Below, piece by piece: positions 44,533-52,373 of a stretch of 64,000 bases of DNA; the first letter of the stretch is position 1, and every line of letters starts with the position of its first letter. The DNA lies in contig CALOBV010000006.1 of assembly GCA_942491535.1 (NCBI GenBank), positions 434,001-498,000 of the forward strand, given 5' to 3'. The notes beneath the pieces were generated by a model that ran no database searches, was not told the origin of the DNA, and saw nothing but the letters and a program-made list of their open reading frames with translations. Both the position numbers and the translations under genes were made by a program. Source of the DNA: JAUVKT01 sp942491535 (lineage in GTDB: Bacteria > Bacteroidota > Bacteroidia > Bacteroidales > VadinHA17).

Positions 44533-45243
44533 CTATTGTACGGCTGTTGCAATAGCAGCCACACTTACCCTGACTCCTTCAATCTTTTTCAATGTTAAAA
44601 CACAGGCTTCAATGGTAGAGCCTGTAGTTATTACATCATCCACAAGCATAACATGTTTGTGTTTGATTCTATCTCCATGAACCGTTTCGAAAATACCTTC
44701 TACATTTTCCCAGCGCTCAACCCTTGACTTCCTGGTTTGTGTGGAAGATCTCAAACTTCTTTGCAATACCTTCCCTTCTACACTGATGCCTGTAACTTTT
44801 GACAGTCCAGATGAGATTACATGACTCTGATTAAAACCTCTTTTCTTAAGTCTTGAGGGATGAAGAGGTACAGGTATTATAAGGTCAATATCATCCAGAA
44901 ACCCTGTACTTCTTAAAAGTATTCCATAATATTCACCCAGGTAGGTTCCAATCTCCCTTATACCATAATATTTTAGCCTGTGAACCAGCCTTTGAATCTT
45001 ACTTCCACGGCGGTAATAACACATAGCGGCAGCTCTTTCCACATAACATCTGCCCCATAGTTCTTTTTCGAGATTATTTTCTCTCTCAAGATGATAGTTT
45101 GTAAAGGGCATATCAGCAAGACAAGTAAGACATACCACTCTCTCATTTTTCACAAGATGATCGCCACACGATTGACAAATACGTGGAAACAAAAGCGACA
45201 AAAAATCGTCAGCTACTCTTATTAAGTAATTCGGGCGAGACAT
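44533..45243 (-). CDS. ComF family phosphoribosyltransferase-like protein
   Basis: The 236-residue protein has an N-terminal zinc-ribbon with two CxxC pairs (CQSCG and CLTC, about residues 19-39) and a C-terminal type I phosphoribosyltransferase fold with the PRPP loop VMLVDDVITTGST (about 200-212). It resembles ComF/GntX proteins linked to DNA uptake in naturally competent bacteria; catalytic activity is not established. It lies downstream of the HIT gene with a terminator between them. Confidence 0.92.
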   Translation of the reverse strand: MSRPNYLIRVADDFLSLLFPRICQSCGDHLVKNERVVCLTCLADMPFTNYHLERENNLEKELWGRCYVERAAAMCYYRRGSKIQRLVHRLKYYGIREIGTYLGEYYGILLRSTGFLDDIDLIIPVPLHPSRLKKRGFNQSHVISSGLSKVTGISVEGKVLQRSLRSSTQTRKSRVERWENVEGIFETVHGDRIKHKHVMLVDDVITTGSTIEACVLTLKKIEGVRVSVAAIATAVQ

Positions 45244-45263
45244 AAAAAAACCCGCTAAGCGGG
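45244..45263 (-). terminator. Rho-independent terminator after the HIT gene
   Basis: On the minus strand, CCCGC-tta-GCGGG is followed by TTTTTTT. It lies 8 nt past the HIT stop codon and abuts the start codon of the comF-like gene, whose mRNA would need read-through or a start within the hairpin. Confidence 0.8.
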
Positions 45264-45270
45264 ATTTGAT

Positions 45271-45666
45271 TTATTCCATTTTATTCCTGATATCTTCAGC
45301 CAGCATACTGAATTCTTCTTCAGACATCTTAATCCTTGCCTTACTGAAACTGATGTCTGCCTCACTATTTATTGGAACCAGGTGAATATGGGCGTGTGGA
45401 ACTTCCAATCCCAGTACAGCCAGCCCCACTCTATTACAATTTACTACTTTTTCAATTGCCCTGGCCACCCTTTTTGCAAATATCATCATATCTGCCAGTG
45501 TATCATCTTCGAGATCAAAAATATAATCTGTTTCCTGCTTTGGGATAACCAGGGTATGTCCTTTTGCCAGAGGATTGATATCAAGGAAGGCGAAATATTT
45601 ATCACTCTCTGCCAGCTTATAGCAGGGTATCTCTCCATTTACAATCTTTGTGAAAATTGTTGCCAT
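45271..45666 (-). CDS. HIT family nucleotide-binding protein
   Basis: Histidine-triad hydrolase family (HinT/Fhit-like), acting on nucleoside phosphoramidates or dinucleotides. The 131-residue protein begins ATIFTKIVNGEIPCYKLAES and has the triad HAHIHLVPI near residues 90-98. An intact family member with normal length. It follows greA by 11 bp and is probably co-transcribed with it. Confidence 0.95.
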   Translation of the reverse strand: MATIFTKIVNGEIPCYKLAESDKYFAFLDINPLAKGHTLVIPKQETDYIFDLEDDTLADMMIFAKRVARAIEKVVNCNRVGLAVLGLEVPHAHIHLVPINSEADISFSKARIKMSEEEFSMLAEDIRNKME

Positions 45667-45677
45667 CCGGGTACTTA

Positions 45678-46151
45678 TTACATAGATATCTCGAGTATTT
45701 CAAAAGACAGTTCGCCTGAAGGGACGATAACTTCAGCTACATCGCCAACCTTCTTCCCAAGCAAACCCTTGGCAATAGGTGAGTTGACTGCCAGCTTACC
45801 TTCCTTCAGATTGGCCTCACTCTCGGGCACCAGCATGTACTCCATTACCATATCATTTTTCCTGTTCTTAATCTTAACCCTGTTAAGAACCTGTACTGAT
45901 GAGGTGTCAATCCTTGATTCGTCAATAACCCTTGAGTTAGCAACCTTGTCCTCAAGCTTTGAAATTCTAAGCTCAAGCAGTCCCTGAGCCTCTTTAGCAG
46001 CTGAGTACTCAGCATTTTCTGATAGGTCTCCCTTATCACGGGCATCAGCAATTTGCCTCGAAATGCTTGGCCTCTCAACCGACCTCAACTGATCAAGTTC
46101 CTGCTTAATCTTCTTTAACCCTTCCTCAGTCAAATAAATTTTATCCGACAT
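45678..46151 (-). CDS. greA: Transcription elongation factor GreA
   Basis: Rescues backtracked RNA polymerase by stimulating transcript cleavage. The 157-residue protein has the N-terminal coiled coil (about 1-75) with the acidic tip (DARDKGDLSENAEYSAAKE) and the C-terminal FKBP-like domain (SPIAKGLLGKKVGDVAEV). The start is supported by an unusually good ribosome-binding site. It is the first gene of a greA-HIT pair. Confidence 0.97.
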   Translation of the reverse strand: MSDKIYLTEEGLKKIKQELDQLRSVERPSISRQIADARDKGDLSENAEYSAAKEAQGLLELRISKLEDKVANSRVIDESRIDTSSVQVLNRVKIKNRKNDMVMEYMLVPESEANLKEGKLAVNSPIAKGLLGKKVGDVAEVIVPSGELSFEILEISM

Positions 46152-46158
46152 TTTTCAT

Positions 46159-46164
46159 CCTCCT
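46159..46164 (-). promoter_or_regulatory. Strong Shine-Dalgarno site for greA
   Basis: On the minus strand AGGAGG sits 7 nt before the greA ATG. Most start codons in this window have no such site, so translation of greA is likely to start by conventional pairing with 16S rRNA. Confidence 0.7.
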
Positions 46165-46213
46165 AATTATTAAAAACAAAAGAATTCCGACTTCTGCGGA
46201 ACTCTTTACTGTG

Positions 46214-46221
46214 CAAATATA
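46214..46221 (-). promoter_or_regulatory. -7 promoter element for greA
   Basis: On the minus strand TATATTTG is an exact -7 match 62 nt before the ATG. A small hairpin (TTCCG-7 nt-CGGAA, 46185-46201) follows in the leader. Confidence 0.45.
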
Positions 46222-46280
46222 TACAAAAAATTAATACAACTAACTAATAAAATAGCAAAAAAGCTTCATTAAAAGCCTTA

Positions 46281-46748
46281 TTAATAGTCGTTTCGCTTTA
46301 ATATTTCAGAAAAGATAACGGCCTCCCTGAGATCAAAATTTGAAATTATATCCTCGGCCTCCTCCTTCTCATCTACCAATTCATTCTCTTTGATCAGATC
46401 TTCTCTTTCTAATTGCGATTCTCCTTCCTTATTAAACTGTTCTGCCATAGGTTCCTCATAACTACCTTCAAGGTCAGGATCAAAGCTAAATAGCTTATCT
46501 GGCTTATAAGCAATAGCTCCTTCCCGTATCGAGGGGGCTCCTTCATTAAGGAAGTATTCATCTTCTACCTGGTATTCCAATTCGCTAATCTCCTCATCAA
46601 TAACCAGGCTATCTACTTGATTATCTAGGGCTTCATCTTCAACAGGAACAGGTATAACTACCGGTTTCTTTTTTTTACGTCCAAGGGTGGTAACAAGTGC
46701 TATTACCGCAGCAATTATATAAAATAATATGTCTCCAAAATCTTCCAT
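46281..46748 (-). CDS. Hypothetical membrane-anchored acidic protein
   Basis: I do not recognise the family. The 155-residue product has one N-terminal membrane helix (about 7-22), a basic GRKKKKP stretch that should keep the following part in the cytoplasm, and a strongly acidic, low-complexity tail rich in Glu (about 35-150). No catalytic motif is visible. It starts 5 bp after the neighbouring basic secreted protein gene, so the two are probably an operon encoding proteins of opposite charge. Confidence 0.7.
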   Translation of the reverse strand: MEDFGDILFYIIAAVIALVTTLGRKKKKPVVIPVPVEDEALDNQVDSLVIDEEISELEYQVEDEYFLNEGAPSIREGAIAYKPDKLFSFDPDLEGSYEEPMAEQFNKEGESQLEREDLIKENELVDEKEEAEDIISNFDLREAVIFSEILKRNDY

Positions 46749-46753
46749 GCAAG

Positions 46754-47158
46754 CTATCTCTTGTTATACTTTTTTTTCGCGCTTCCTTTCTGCCTGTTTT
46801 TCTTTTTCTCAGCCTTCTTTCTTTCCCTGTCTCTTAGTTTCATGTCCTTCTCATTTTGCTTCATTCTTTCTTTAACGCTAGAGCTCTGGATATCAAAATG
46901 GCTGCTCCTGTTTTCCTTTATTGCCTTCTGGTAGTCCTTATCCCTTTTATCCAGTTTCTTTTTTTGCTCTCTCTGGGCCTTAGTAACTGCTTTTGGCTGC
47001 CTAATCTTTGCCTCCTTTGGGGCCTTGCGCTTTTTCCCGGCCATGCTTTTTTCAATTTTCCGGGTACTCCCCCTGGTTCTTTGCGCCATTATATCGGGAG
47101 ATCCGGCCAGCAGGATGGCTACCAGGATAAATATCAGACCTCTTCTCTTTATCATCAT
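46754..47158 (-). CDS. Hypothetical secreted, highly basic protein
   Basis: I do not recognise the family. The 134-residue product has a signal peptide (about 1-26, cleaved after IMAQ) and a mature region that is extremely rich in Lys and Arg, probably one long helix or coiled coil (QREQKKKLDKRDKDYQKAIK). The ATG at 47155 is an equally good start. It is divergent from the Rieske-like gene and precedes an acidic membrane protein gene by 5 bp. Binding to nucleic acid or anionic envelope polymers is only a guess from charge. Confidence 0.7.
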   Translation of the reverse strand: MMIKRRGLIFILVAILLAGSPDIMAQRTRGSTRKIEKSMAGKKRKAPKEAKIRQPKAVTKAQREQKKKLDKRDKDYQKAIKENRSSHFDIQSSSVKERMKQNEKDMKLRDRERKKAEKKKNRQKGSAKKKYNKR

Positions 47159-47181
47159 TTTTATAATATTACAAATTAGAC

Positions 47182-47189
47182 TACGTTTG
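47182..47189 (+). promoter_or_regulatory. -7 promoter element for the Rieske-like gene
   Basis: TACGTTTG matches TAnnTTTG and lies 25 nt before the ATG at 47215, in the 56-bp divergent gap. Confidence 0.4.
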
Positions 47190-47214
47190 TATCAATACAA
47201 TAGCATAATAAGAG

Positions 47215-47706
47215 ATGTATCATCAAAAGGACATAGATCCAAAATTAAGGATTTTTTTGGTATTAATTCTACTGATTGTAAGTTTTGATTCGTGTAAAAA
47301 ATCAGAGCTTGATGTTATTCCCAATGTTTATGTAGATTTCAGAATTGATCTCAGCGACCCTGAGTTTCTCTCCCTGAATGCAATAACAAATTATGTGTTA
47401 ATAGATGAGTTTACAAATAATTTCGGATACAGGTCTGCGGGCTATGATAATAACGGTATAATTCTATACAGGGCTGGGCTGGATGAATTCTTCGCTTTTG
47501 ATCGTACCTGTCCGCACGATTATGCAAATAACGGGATAAGTGTTGCTGTCGATACTGTAGCTAACGAAATCTATGTTATCTGTCCTGAGTGCAATTCAAA
47601 ATATGTTCTGCCAAGTTTCGGATCGCCCACAGAAGGTCCTTCAAGATACCCCCTGAAAATATATAAGACAAGCTTTGACGGCAGCTATGTCAGGGTTTAT
47701 AACTAA
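47215..47706 (+). CDS. Rieske-fold lipoprotein with altered cluster motif
   Basis: The 163-residue product has a lipoprotein-like signal (hydrophobic 11-23, cysteine at 27; FDSC is a weak lipobox) and a small Rieske-like beta domain. The cluster-binding region has CPH (C99, H101) as box 1, but box 2 reads CPEC (C123, C126) where classic Rieske proteins have CxxH. This would give three Cys and one His ligand, or a non-cluster metal site. Similar Bacteroidota lipoproteins exist as far as I recall, function unknown. It stands alone, divergent from the basic secreted protein. Confidence 0.78.
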   Translation: MYHQKDIDPKLRIFLVLILLIVSFDSCKKSELDVIPNVYVDFRIDLSDPEFLSLNAITNYVLIDEFTNNFGYRSAGYDNNGIILYRAGLDEFFAFDRTCPHDYANNGISVAVDTVANEIYVICPECNSKYVLPSFGSPTEGPSRYPLKIYKTSFDGSYVRVYN

Positions 47707-47725
47707 GCCTGCTATTCCCCTTTTT

Positions 47726-47774
47726 CCTTACGCCCTATGCCTTTAGCCTTATGCCTTTCGCCTTACGCCTCTCT
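47726..47774. repeat. Heptamer array (CCTTACG/CCTTATG type), 7 units
   Basis: CCTTACG, CCCTATG, CCTTTAG, CCTTATG, CCTTTCG, CCTTACG and CCTCTCT are contiguous. The array fills the gap between the stop codons of the Rieske-like gene and convergent ahcY and ends 2 bp before the ahcY stop. Confidence 0.85.
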
Positions 47775-47776
47775 CC

Positions 47777-49192
47777 CTAATACCTGTAATGCTCGGGCTT
47801 ATATGGCCCCCTGGGCTTAACACCTATATATTCAGCCTGGTCGTCTCTCAGTGTGGTGAGTTTTACACCCAGCTGATCAAGGTGTAGTCGGGCTACCTCC
47901 TCATCTAGTTCCTTAGCCAGGCGATAAACTCCAATCTTATAATCCTTTTTCCAGAGGTCGATCTGTGCAAGTGTTTGATTGCTGAATGAATTACTCATTA
48001 CAAAGGAAGGATGACCGGTGGCACATCCAAGGTTAACCAATCTCCCCTCTGCAAGCAGAAATATTGAACGCTTATTGTCAAATACATATTTGTCGACCTG
48101 GGGCTTAATATTTACCTTCTCAACCCCTGCTGTCTCGTCCAATTTGTCTACCTGTATCTCGTTATCAAAATGACCTATGTTACAAACGATAGCCTGGTCT
48201 TTCATTTTGGACATATGATCAACGGTAATTACATCTTTGTTGCCTGTTGCAGTAACATATATATTGCCTTCAGGGAGAGCATCTTCTACGGTTTTAACCT
48301 CAAATCCTTCCATTGATGCCTGTAATGCGCATATTGGATCTATTTCGGTAATAATAACCCTGGCACCATATGATTTCATTGATTTAGCACAGCCTTTACC
48401 TACATCTCCATATCCACACACAACAACAACCTTTCCGGCTATCATAACATCGGTGGCTCTTTTTATTCCATCAGCAAGCGATTCGCGGCAACCATATAAG
48501 TTATCAAACTTAGATTTTGTTACAGAGTCATTTACATTGATAGCCGGCACCAGCAATTCTCCATCTTCCATCATCTGGTATAACCTGTGAACCCCTGTGG
48601 TTGTTTCTTCAGATATACCCTTCATTTCCTTTACCGTACGATGCCACCTGTCAGGATCTTCCTTAAGTATTCTGCGCAGGGTATCCTGCACAACGGCTTC
48701 TTCCCTCGAACCAGGTTTAATATCCAGTGTTGAACTGTCATTTTCTGCCTTATACCCTTTATGTACAAGCAAAGACGCATCTCCCCCGTCGTCGACTATC
48801 AAATGCGGACCTTTCCCGTCGGGGAATGCCAGGGCATTATCGGTACACCACCAGTATTCCTCGAGAGTCTCTCCCTTCCATGCAAATACAGGGATACCCC
48901 TGGCCGCAATTGCAGCTGCTGCATGGTCCTGCGTTGAAAAGATATTGCAACTGGCCCATCTGACATCAGCACCAAGCTCCACAAGTGTTTCAATTAAAAC
49001 AGCTGTTTGTATTGTCATATGTAATGACCCTGTTATTCTTGCACCTTTTAACGGCTTCTCCTTACTGTACTTATTTCTTATAGACAGCAGACCCGGCATC
49101 TCTTTCTCTGCAATTTCAATCTCTTTTCGTCCGAATTCTGCCAGCTTAATATCTTTAACCTTATAATCCATTGTTTCTATGTGTGTAATCAT
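47777..49192 (-). CDS. ahcY: Adenosylhomocysteinase
   Basis: NAD+-dependent hydrolysis of S-adenosylhomocysteine to adenosine and homocysteine, clearing the product of SAM methylations. The 471-residue protein has the substrate domain (NIFSTQDHAAAAIA, near residue 84), the NAD domain with GYGDVGKG and the C-terminal QIDLWKKDYKIGVYRLAKELDEEVARLHL tail ending GPYKPEHYRY. Length is normal. The start is supported by a good promoter 19 bp upstream. Confidence 0.97.
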   Translation of the reverse strand: MITHIETMDYKVKDIKLAEFGRKEIEIAEKEMPGLLSIRNKYSKEKPLKGARITGSLHMTIQTAVLIETLVELGADVRWASCNIFSTQDHAAAAIAARGIPVFAWKGETLEEYWWCTDNALAFPDGKGPHLIVDDGGDASLLVHKGYKAENDSSTLDIKPGSREEAVVQDTLRRILKEDPDRWHRTVKEMKGISEETTTGVHRLYQMMEDGELLVPAINVNDSVTKSKFDNLYGCRESLADGIKRATDVMIAGKVVVVCGYGDVGKGCAKSMKSYGARVIITEIDPICALQASMEGFEVKTVEDALPEGNIYVTATGNKDVITVDHMSKMKDQAIVCNIGHFDNEIQVDKLDETAGVEKVNIKPQVDKYVFDNKRSIFLLAEGRLVNLGCATGHPSFVMSNSFSNQTLAQIDLWKKDYKIGVYRLAKELDEEVARLHLDQLGVKLTTLRDDQAEYIGVKPRGPYKPEHYRY

Positions 49193-49210
49193 TTAATTTG
49201 TTTTTATTTA

Positions 49211-49242
49211 CAAAGATACTACTACATCAAATAATTGTCAAA
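49211..49242 (-). promoter_or_regulatory. Bacteroidota-type promoter for ahcY
   Basis: On the minus strand TTTG (49239-49242), a 20-nt spacer and TATCTTTG (49211-49218) fit the consensus. The predicted leader is only about a dozen bases long. Confidence 0.6.
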
Positions 49243-49243
49243 A

Positions 49244-50173
49244 TCATGTATTCAGAATCCTGATTGTATCTTCCTTATCCTTATCTATTTGTTCTCTGAG
49301 TAAATCTTTATTTTCAAACTTTATATCACCTCTCAGCCTGTGCCTGAAATGGATGCTAATTGATTTATCGTAAAGGTTTCCGTCGTAGTTGAACAGGTGT
49401 GCTTCAATACTGACTTTTCCATCAGATTCAGGAAGTGTAGGCCTGGTTCCGATATATAGCATTGCCTGGTAAAAATTATTTTCGAACTCCACCTCTACTG
49501 CATAAACACCACTATCAGGAATAAGTTTAAATTCATAATCAGGCTTAAGGTTTGCTGTGGGATAACCCATTGCCCGTCCAATTCGCAATCCTTCAACTAC
49601 TTTACCCTTCAAAAAGTAATCATAACCTAGAAGTTTATTTGCAGCCATCAGGTCTCCTGATCTAATTAAACCTCTTATGGCAGATGAACTAACAGGAATA
49701 TCATTTTCTATGTACGGTCCAACCCTCTCCATCTTGAATCCATACTTCGTGGCACATTCTCCTACAGTAGTGGCAGAACCGCCTCCCCTGTGTCCAAATT
49801 GGTGATCAAATCCTACTACCATATTACGCGTTCCGAGTCCTTCAAGAAGAACTTCCTTAACAAAGTCGCAGGCCCCTAGCCTGCTAAATTCGTTAGTAAA
49901 AGGAATAATAACAAGCTTATCCAGGCCTGCTTTTTCAAGTAAAGAGACTTTTTCATCCAGGCTGGTAAGGAAGCGTAAAGATTTATCACCACTTAATACT
50001 ATTCTTGGATGTGGCTCGAAAGAAACAGCAACAGATTCTCCATGAAGATCATACGCTGCATGTACCACTCTCTCTATCAGGCTGATATGGCCGCGGTGCA
50101 CTCCGTCGAACATTCCGATAGTTACGACAGGATTTACTGCCTTGAAATCACTATATCCCTTATATATTTTCAC
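49244..50173 (-). CDS. ribF: Bifunctional riboflavin kinase / FAD synthetase
   Basis: Phosphorylates riboflavin to FMN and adenylates it to FAD. I chose a GTG start at 50171-50173 (product MKIYKGYSDFKAVNPVVTIGMFDGVHRGH) giving 309 residues, the usual size; an ATG-started frame from 50236 adds 21 residues with no family match. The nucleotidyltransferase domain has GMFDGVHRGH and GFDHQFGHRGGG. The kinase domain has GYPTANL and the C-terminal RHRLRGDIKFENKDLLREQIDKD. Confidence 0.94.
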   Translation of the reverse strand: MKIYKGYSDFKAVNPVVTIGMFDGVHRGHISLIERVVHAAYDLHGESVAVSFEPHPRIVLSGDKSLRFLTSLDEKVSLLEKAGLDKLVIIPFTNEFSRLGACDFVKEVLLEGLGTRNMVVGFDHQFGHRGGGSATTVGECATKYGFKMERVGPYIENDIPVSSSAIRGLIRSGDLMAANKLLGYDYFLKGKVVEGLRIGRAMGYPTANLKPDYEFKLIPDSGVYAVEVEFENNFYQAMLYIGTRPTLPESDGKVSIEAHLFNYDGNLYDKSISIHFRHRLRGDIKFENKDLLREQIDKDKEDTIRILNT

Positions 50174-50243
50174 ACTATTAAACTGGACTGCAAAAATAGC
50201 AAAGCAACACATATGAAAAAAATATTGCTGCCTCAATTTTTTG

Positions 50244-50251
50244 TATCTTTG
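50244..50251 (+). promoter_or_regulatory. -7 promoter element for glgB
   Basis: TATCTTTG is an exact -7 match, about 98 nt before the glgB ATG, inside the region divergent from ribF. A TTG lies 16 nt upstream, a little closer than usual. Confidence 0.45.
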
Positions 50252-50348
50252 GGTTTATTAATATGGGGCAAGCAGGTATTTATCCAAGCTGCTATATATC
50301 TGATGTTTACATATACGATCAGGAATAGATTATTATTTAATTAATTAA

Positions 50349-52373
50349 ATGCCAGACGAATTTTACAGACATGACCCATGGCTTGAGCCCTATTATTACA
50401 GGATAAGGGAGTGGCAGGAGCTCTTCCTGGCAAAAAAAAATAGATTATCGGGCAAGGGTAATCTGAGCGATTTTGCTTCGGGCCACTTATATTACGGGAT
50501 GCACCACTCGGGTACAGGCCTTGTATTCAGGGAGTGGGCCCCCAATGCCAGGGATATCTACCTTGTTGGTACTTTCAACAACTGGGAGGAAAGTGATAAA
50601 TTCAGGCTAAAAAGATTAAATGAAGAGGGCGACTGGGAAATCAAGCTTACAGCCAATAGTATAGCTGAAGGTGATTACTATAAACTCTCAATTCACTGGG
50701 ATGGCGGATCAGGAGAGAGAATCCCATCCTATTCGAAGATGGTGGTCCAGGATAATGACACGAAGTTATTTACTTCTGTTCACTGGCTTCCGCCAAAAAA
50801 GTATAAATGGAAGAATAAGAGAATAAAAACAGCCGGTCAGTCGCCCTTTATATACGAAGCTCACGTTGGAATGTCATCGGAGGAGGAGAAGGTATCAAGC
50901 TTTGATCAATTCCGTAAAGAGGTTCTTCCCAGGATTGCCGCGAACGGATATAATACACTGCAGTTAATGGCTATCCAGGAACATCCATATTACGGATCCT
51001 TTGGTTACCATGTCTCAAATTTCTTTGCTGTATCATCGCGATTCGGAAACCCCGACCAGTTGAAAGCTCTTGTCGACGAGGCCCACGCAATGGGCATATC
51101 AGTAATTATCGACCTGGTACATTCTCATTCTGTAAAAAACACCAACGAAGGACTCGGTCTTTTTGATGGCAACCCGGGTCAGTATTTCCACGCAGGCCCA
51201 AGAAGATTACATGAGGCATGGGATTCTTTCTGTTTTGACTATGGTAAGGATCATGTTATTCACTACCTGCTGTCAAATTGCAGGTACTGGATTGAAGAAT
51301 ATATGATAGACGGATTCAGGTTTGATGGTGTTACAAGCATGCTGTATTACGATCATGGGCTTAACAGGAATTTCACATCATATGAGATGTATTTTGATGG
51401 CAACCAGGATGTTGATGCCGTGGTATACCTTAAGCTGGCTAATACCCTTATACATGAATTAAATCCCGACGCCATAACGATTGCAGAGGAGATGAGCGGG
51501 ATGCCGGGAACAGCCTCACCAATAGAAAATGACGGACTGGGCTTCGATTTCAGGCTTAATATGGGGGCTCCCGACTACTGGATTAAAACCATAAAGGAGA
51601 AACGTGACGAAGAATGGAATGTGGATGATTTGTTTTATGAGCTAATCAAACACAGGGTCGAAGAAAAGACTATTACTTATTGCGAATCTCACGACCAGGC
51701 CCTGGTTGGAGACAAAACCCTGATGTTCAGGCTTGCCGATTCGGCAATGTACACAAGCATGTCTAAGAATGCTGAGAACCTGGTAATAGACAGAGCAATA
51801 GCACTGCACAAATTAATCAGGTTATTTACGCTTTCCACCGGCCAGAGCGGTTACCTTAATTTTATGGGCAACGAGTTTGGTCACCCGGAATGGATAGATT
51901 TTCCTCGTGAAGGAAATAGCTGGAGTTACAGGTATGCTCGGAGACAGTGGAGCCTGGCCGATAATACTGTCCTGAAATATCACTATCTAAATGACTTCGA
52001 CCGTGATATGATTTCTTTTGCCAGGGATAATTCCATATTCAAAAATACTGACATAAATAGAATCTACTCAAGCACTAATGATTCGATAATAGCCTTTACC
52101 CGCGGCGATATGCTCTTTGTTTTTAACTTCCATCCGGGTAATTCTTACTCAGACTACAGGATACCCATTGCCGGAAGATATAAGCTTATTCTTAATACAG
52201 ACAATAATACTTATGGTGGCTTTAACAGGGTTAAAGGCGATATGCTCTATATATCCTCAAGGAGGAAGGAGGCTCCCCTGAGTGAGCCACCTTCCCTGCC
52301 ATTATATCTTCCATCCCGTTGTGGTCTGATTTTCAAATCTCAGCCAGTAAAAAGAATCAATCAATCCATCTAA
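50349..52373 (+). CDS. glgB: 1,4-alpha-glucan branching enzyme, GH13_8 (eukaryote-like) type
   Basis: Moves alpha-1,4 glucan segments into alpha-1,6 branches of glycogen. The 674-residue protein has an N-terminal CBM48 domain (about 50-150), the GH13 barrel (about 165-560) and a C-terminal beta domain. Catalytic residues are nucleophile D326 (GFRFDGVTS), acid/base E380 (TIAEE) and the later Asp of ESHDQAL. GYHVSNFFAVSSRFG and the shorter N-terminus fit the eukaryote-like GH13_8 group, not the E. coli GlgB group. Its 3' end overlaps the opposing synthase-phosphorylase gene by 17 bp. Confidence 0.95.
   Translation: MPDEFYRHDPWLEPYYYRIREWQELFLAKKNRLSGKGNLSDFASGHLYYGMHHSGTGLVFREWAPNARDIYLVGTFNNWEESDKFRLKRLNEEGDWEIKLTANSIAEGDYYKLSIHWDGGSGERIPSYSKMVVQDNDTKLFTSVHWLPPKKYKWKNKRIKTAGQSPFIYEAHVGMSSEEEKVSSFDQFRKEVLPRIAANGYNTLQLMAIQEHPYYGSFGYHVSNFFAVSSRFGNPDQLKALVDEAHAMGISVIIDLVHSHSVKNTNEGLGLFDGNPGQYFHAGPRRLHEAWDSFCFDYGKDHVIHYLLSNCRYWIEEYMIDGFRFDGVTSMLYYDHGLNRNFTSYEMYFDGNQDVDAVVYLKLANTLIHELNPDAITIAEEMSGMPGTASPIENDGLGFDFRLNMGAPDYWIKTIKEKRDEEWNVDDLFYELIKHRVEEKTITYCESHDQALVGDKTLMFRLADSAMYTSMSKNAENLVIDRAIALHKLIRLFTLSTGQSGYLNFMGNEFGHPEWIDFPREGNSWSYRYARRQWSLADNTVLKYHYLNDFDRDMISFARDNSIFKNTDINRIYSSTNDSIIAFTRGDMLFVFNFHPGNSYSDYRIPIAGRYKLILNTDNNTYGGFNRVKGDMLYISSRRKEAPLSEPPSLPLYLPSRCGLIFKSQPVKRINQSI

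Noticed and set aside
48237..49166. Large plus-strand ORFs opposite ahcY
   Set aside because: They are serine/proline-rich shadows of the ahcY coding strand with no recognisable domain.
50174..50236. ATG start for ribF at 50236
   Set aside because: The extra 21 residues match no RibF N-terminus; the GTG at 50173 gives the canonical KIYKGY start.
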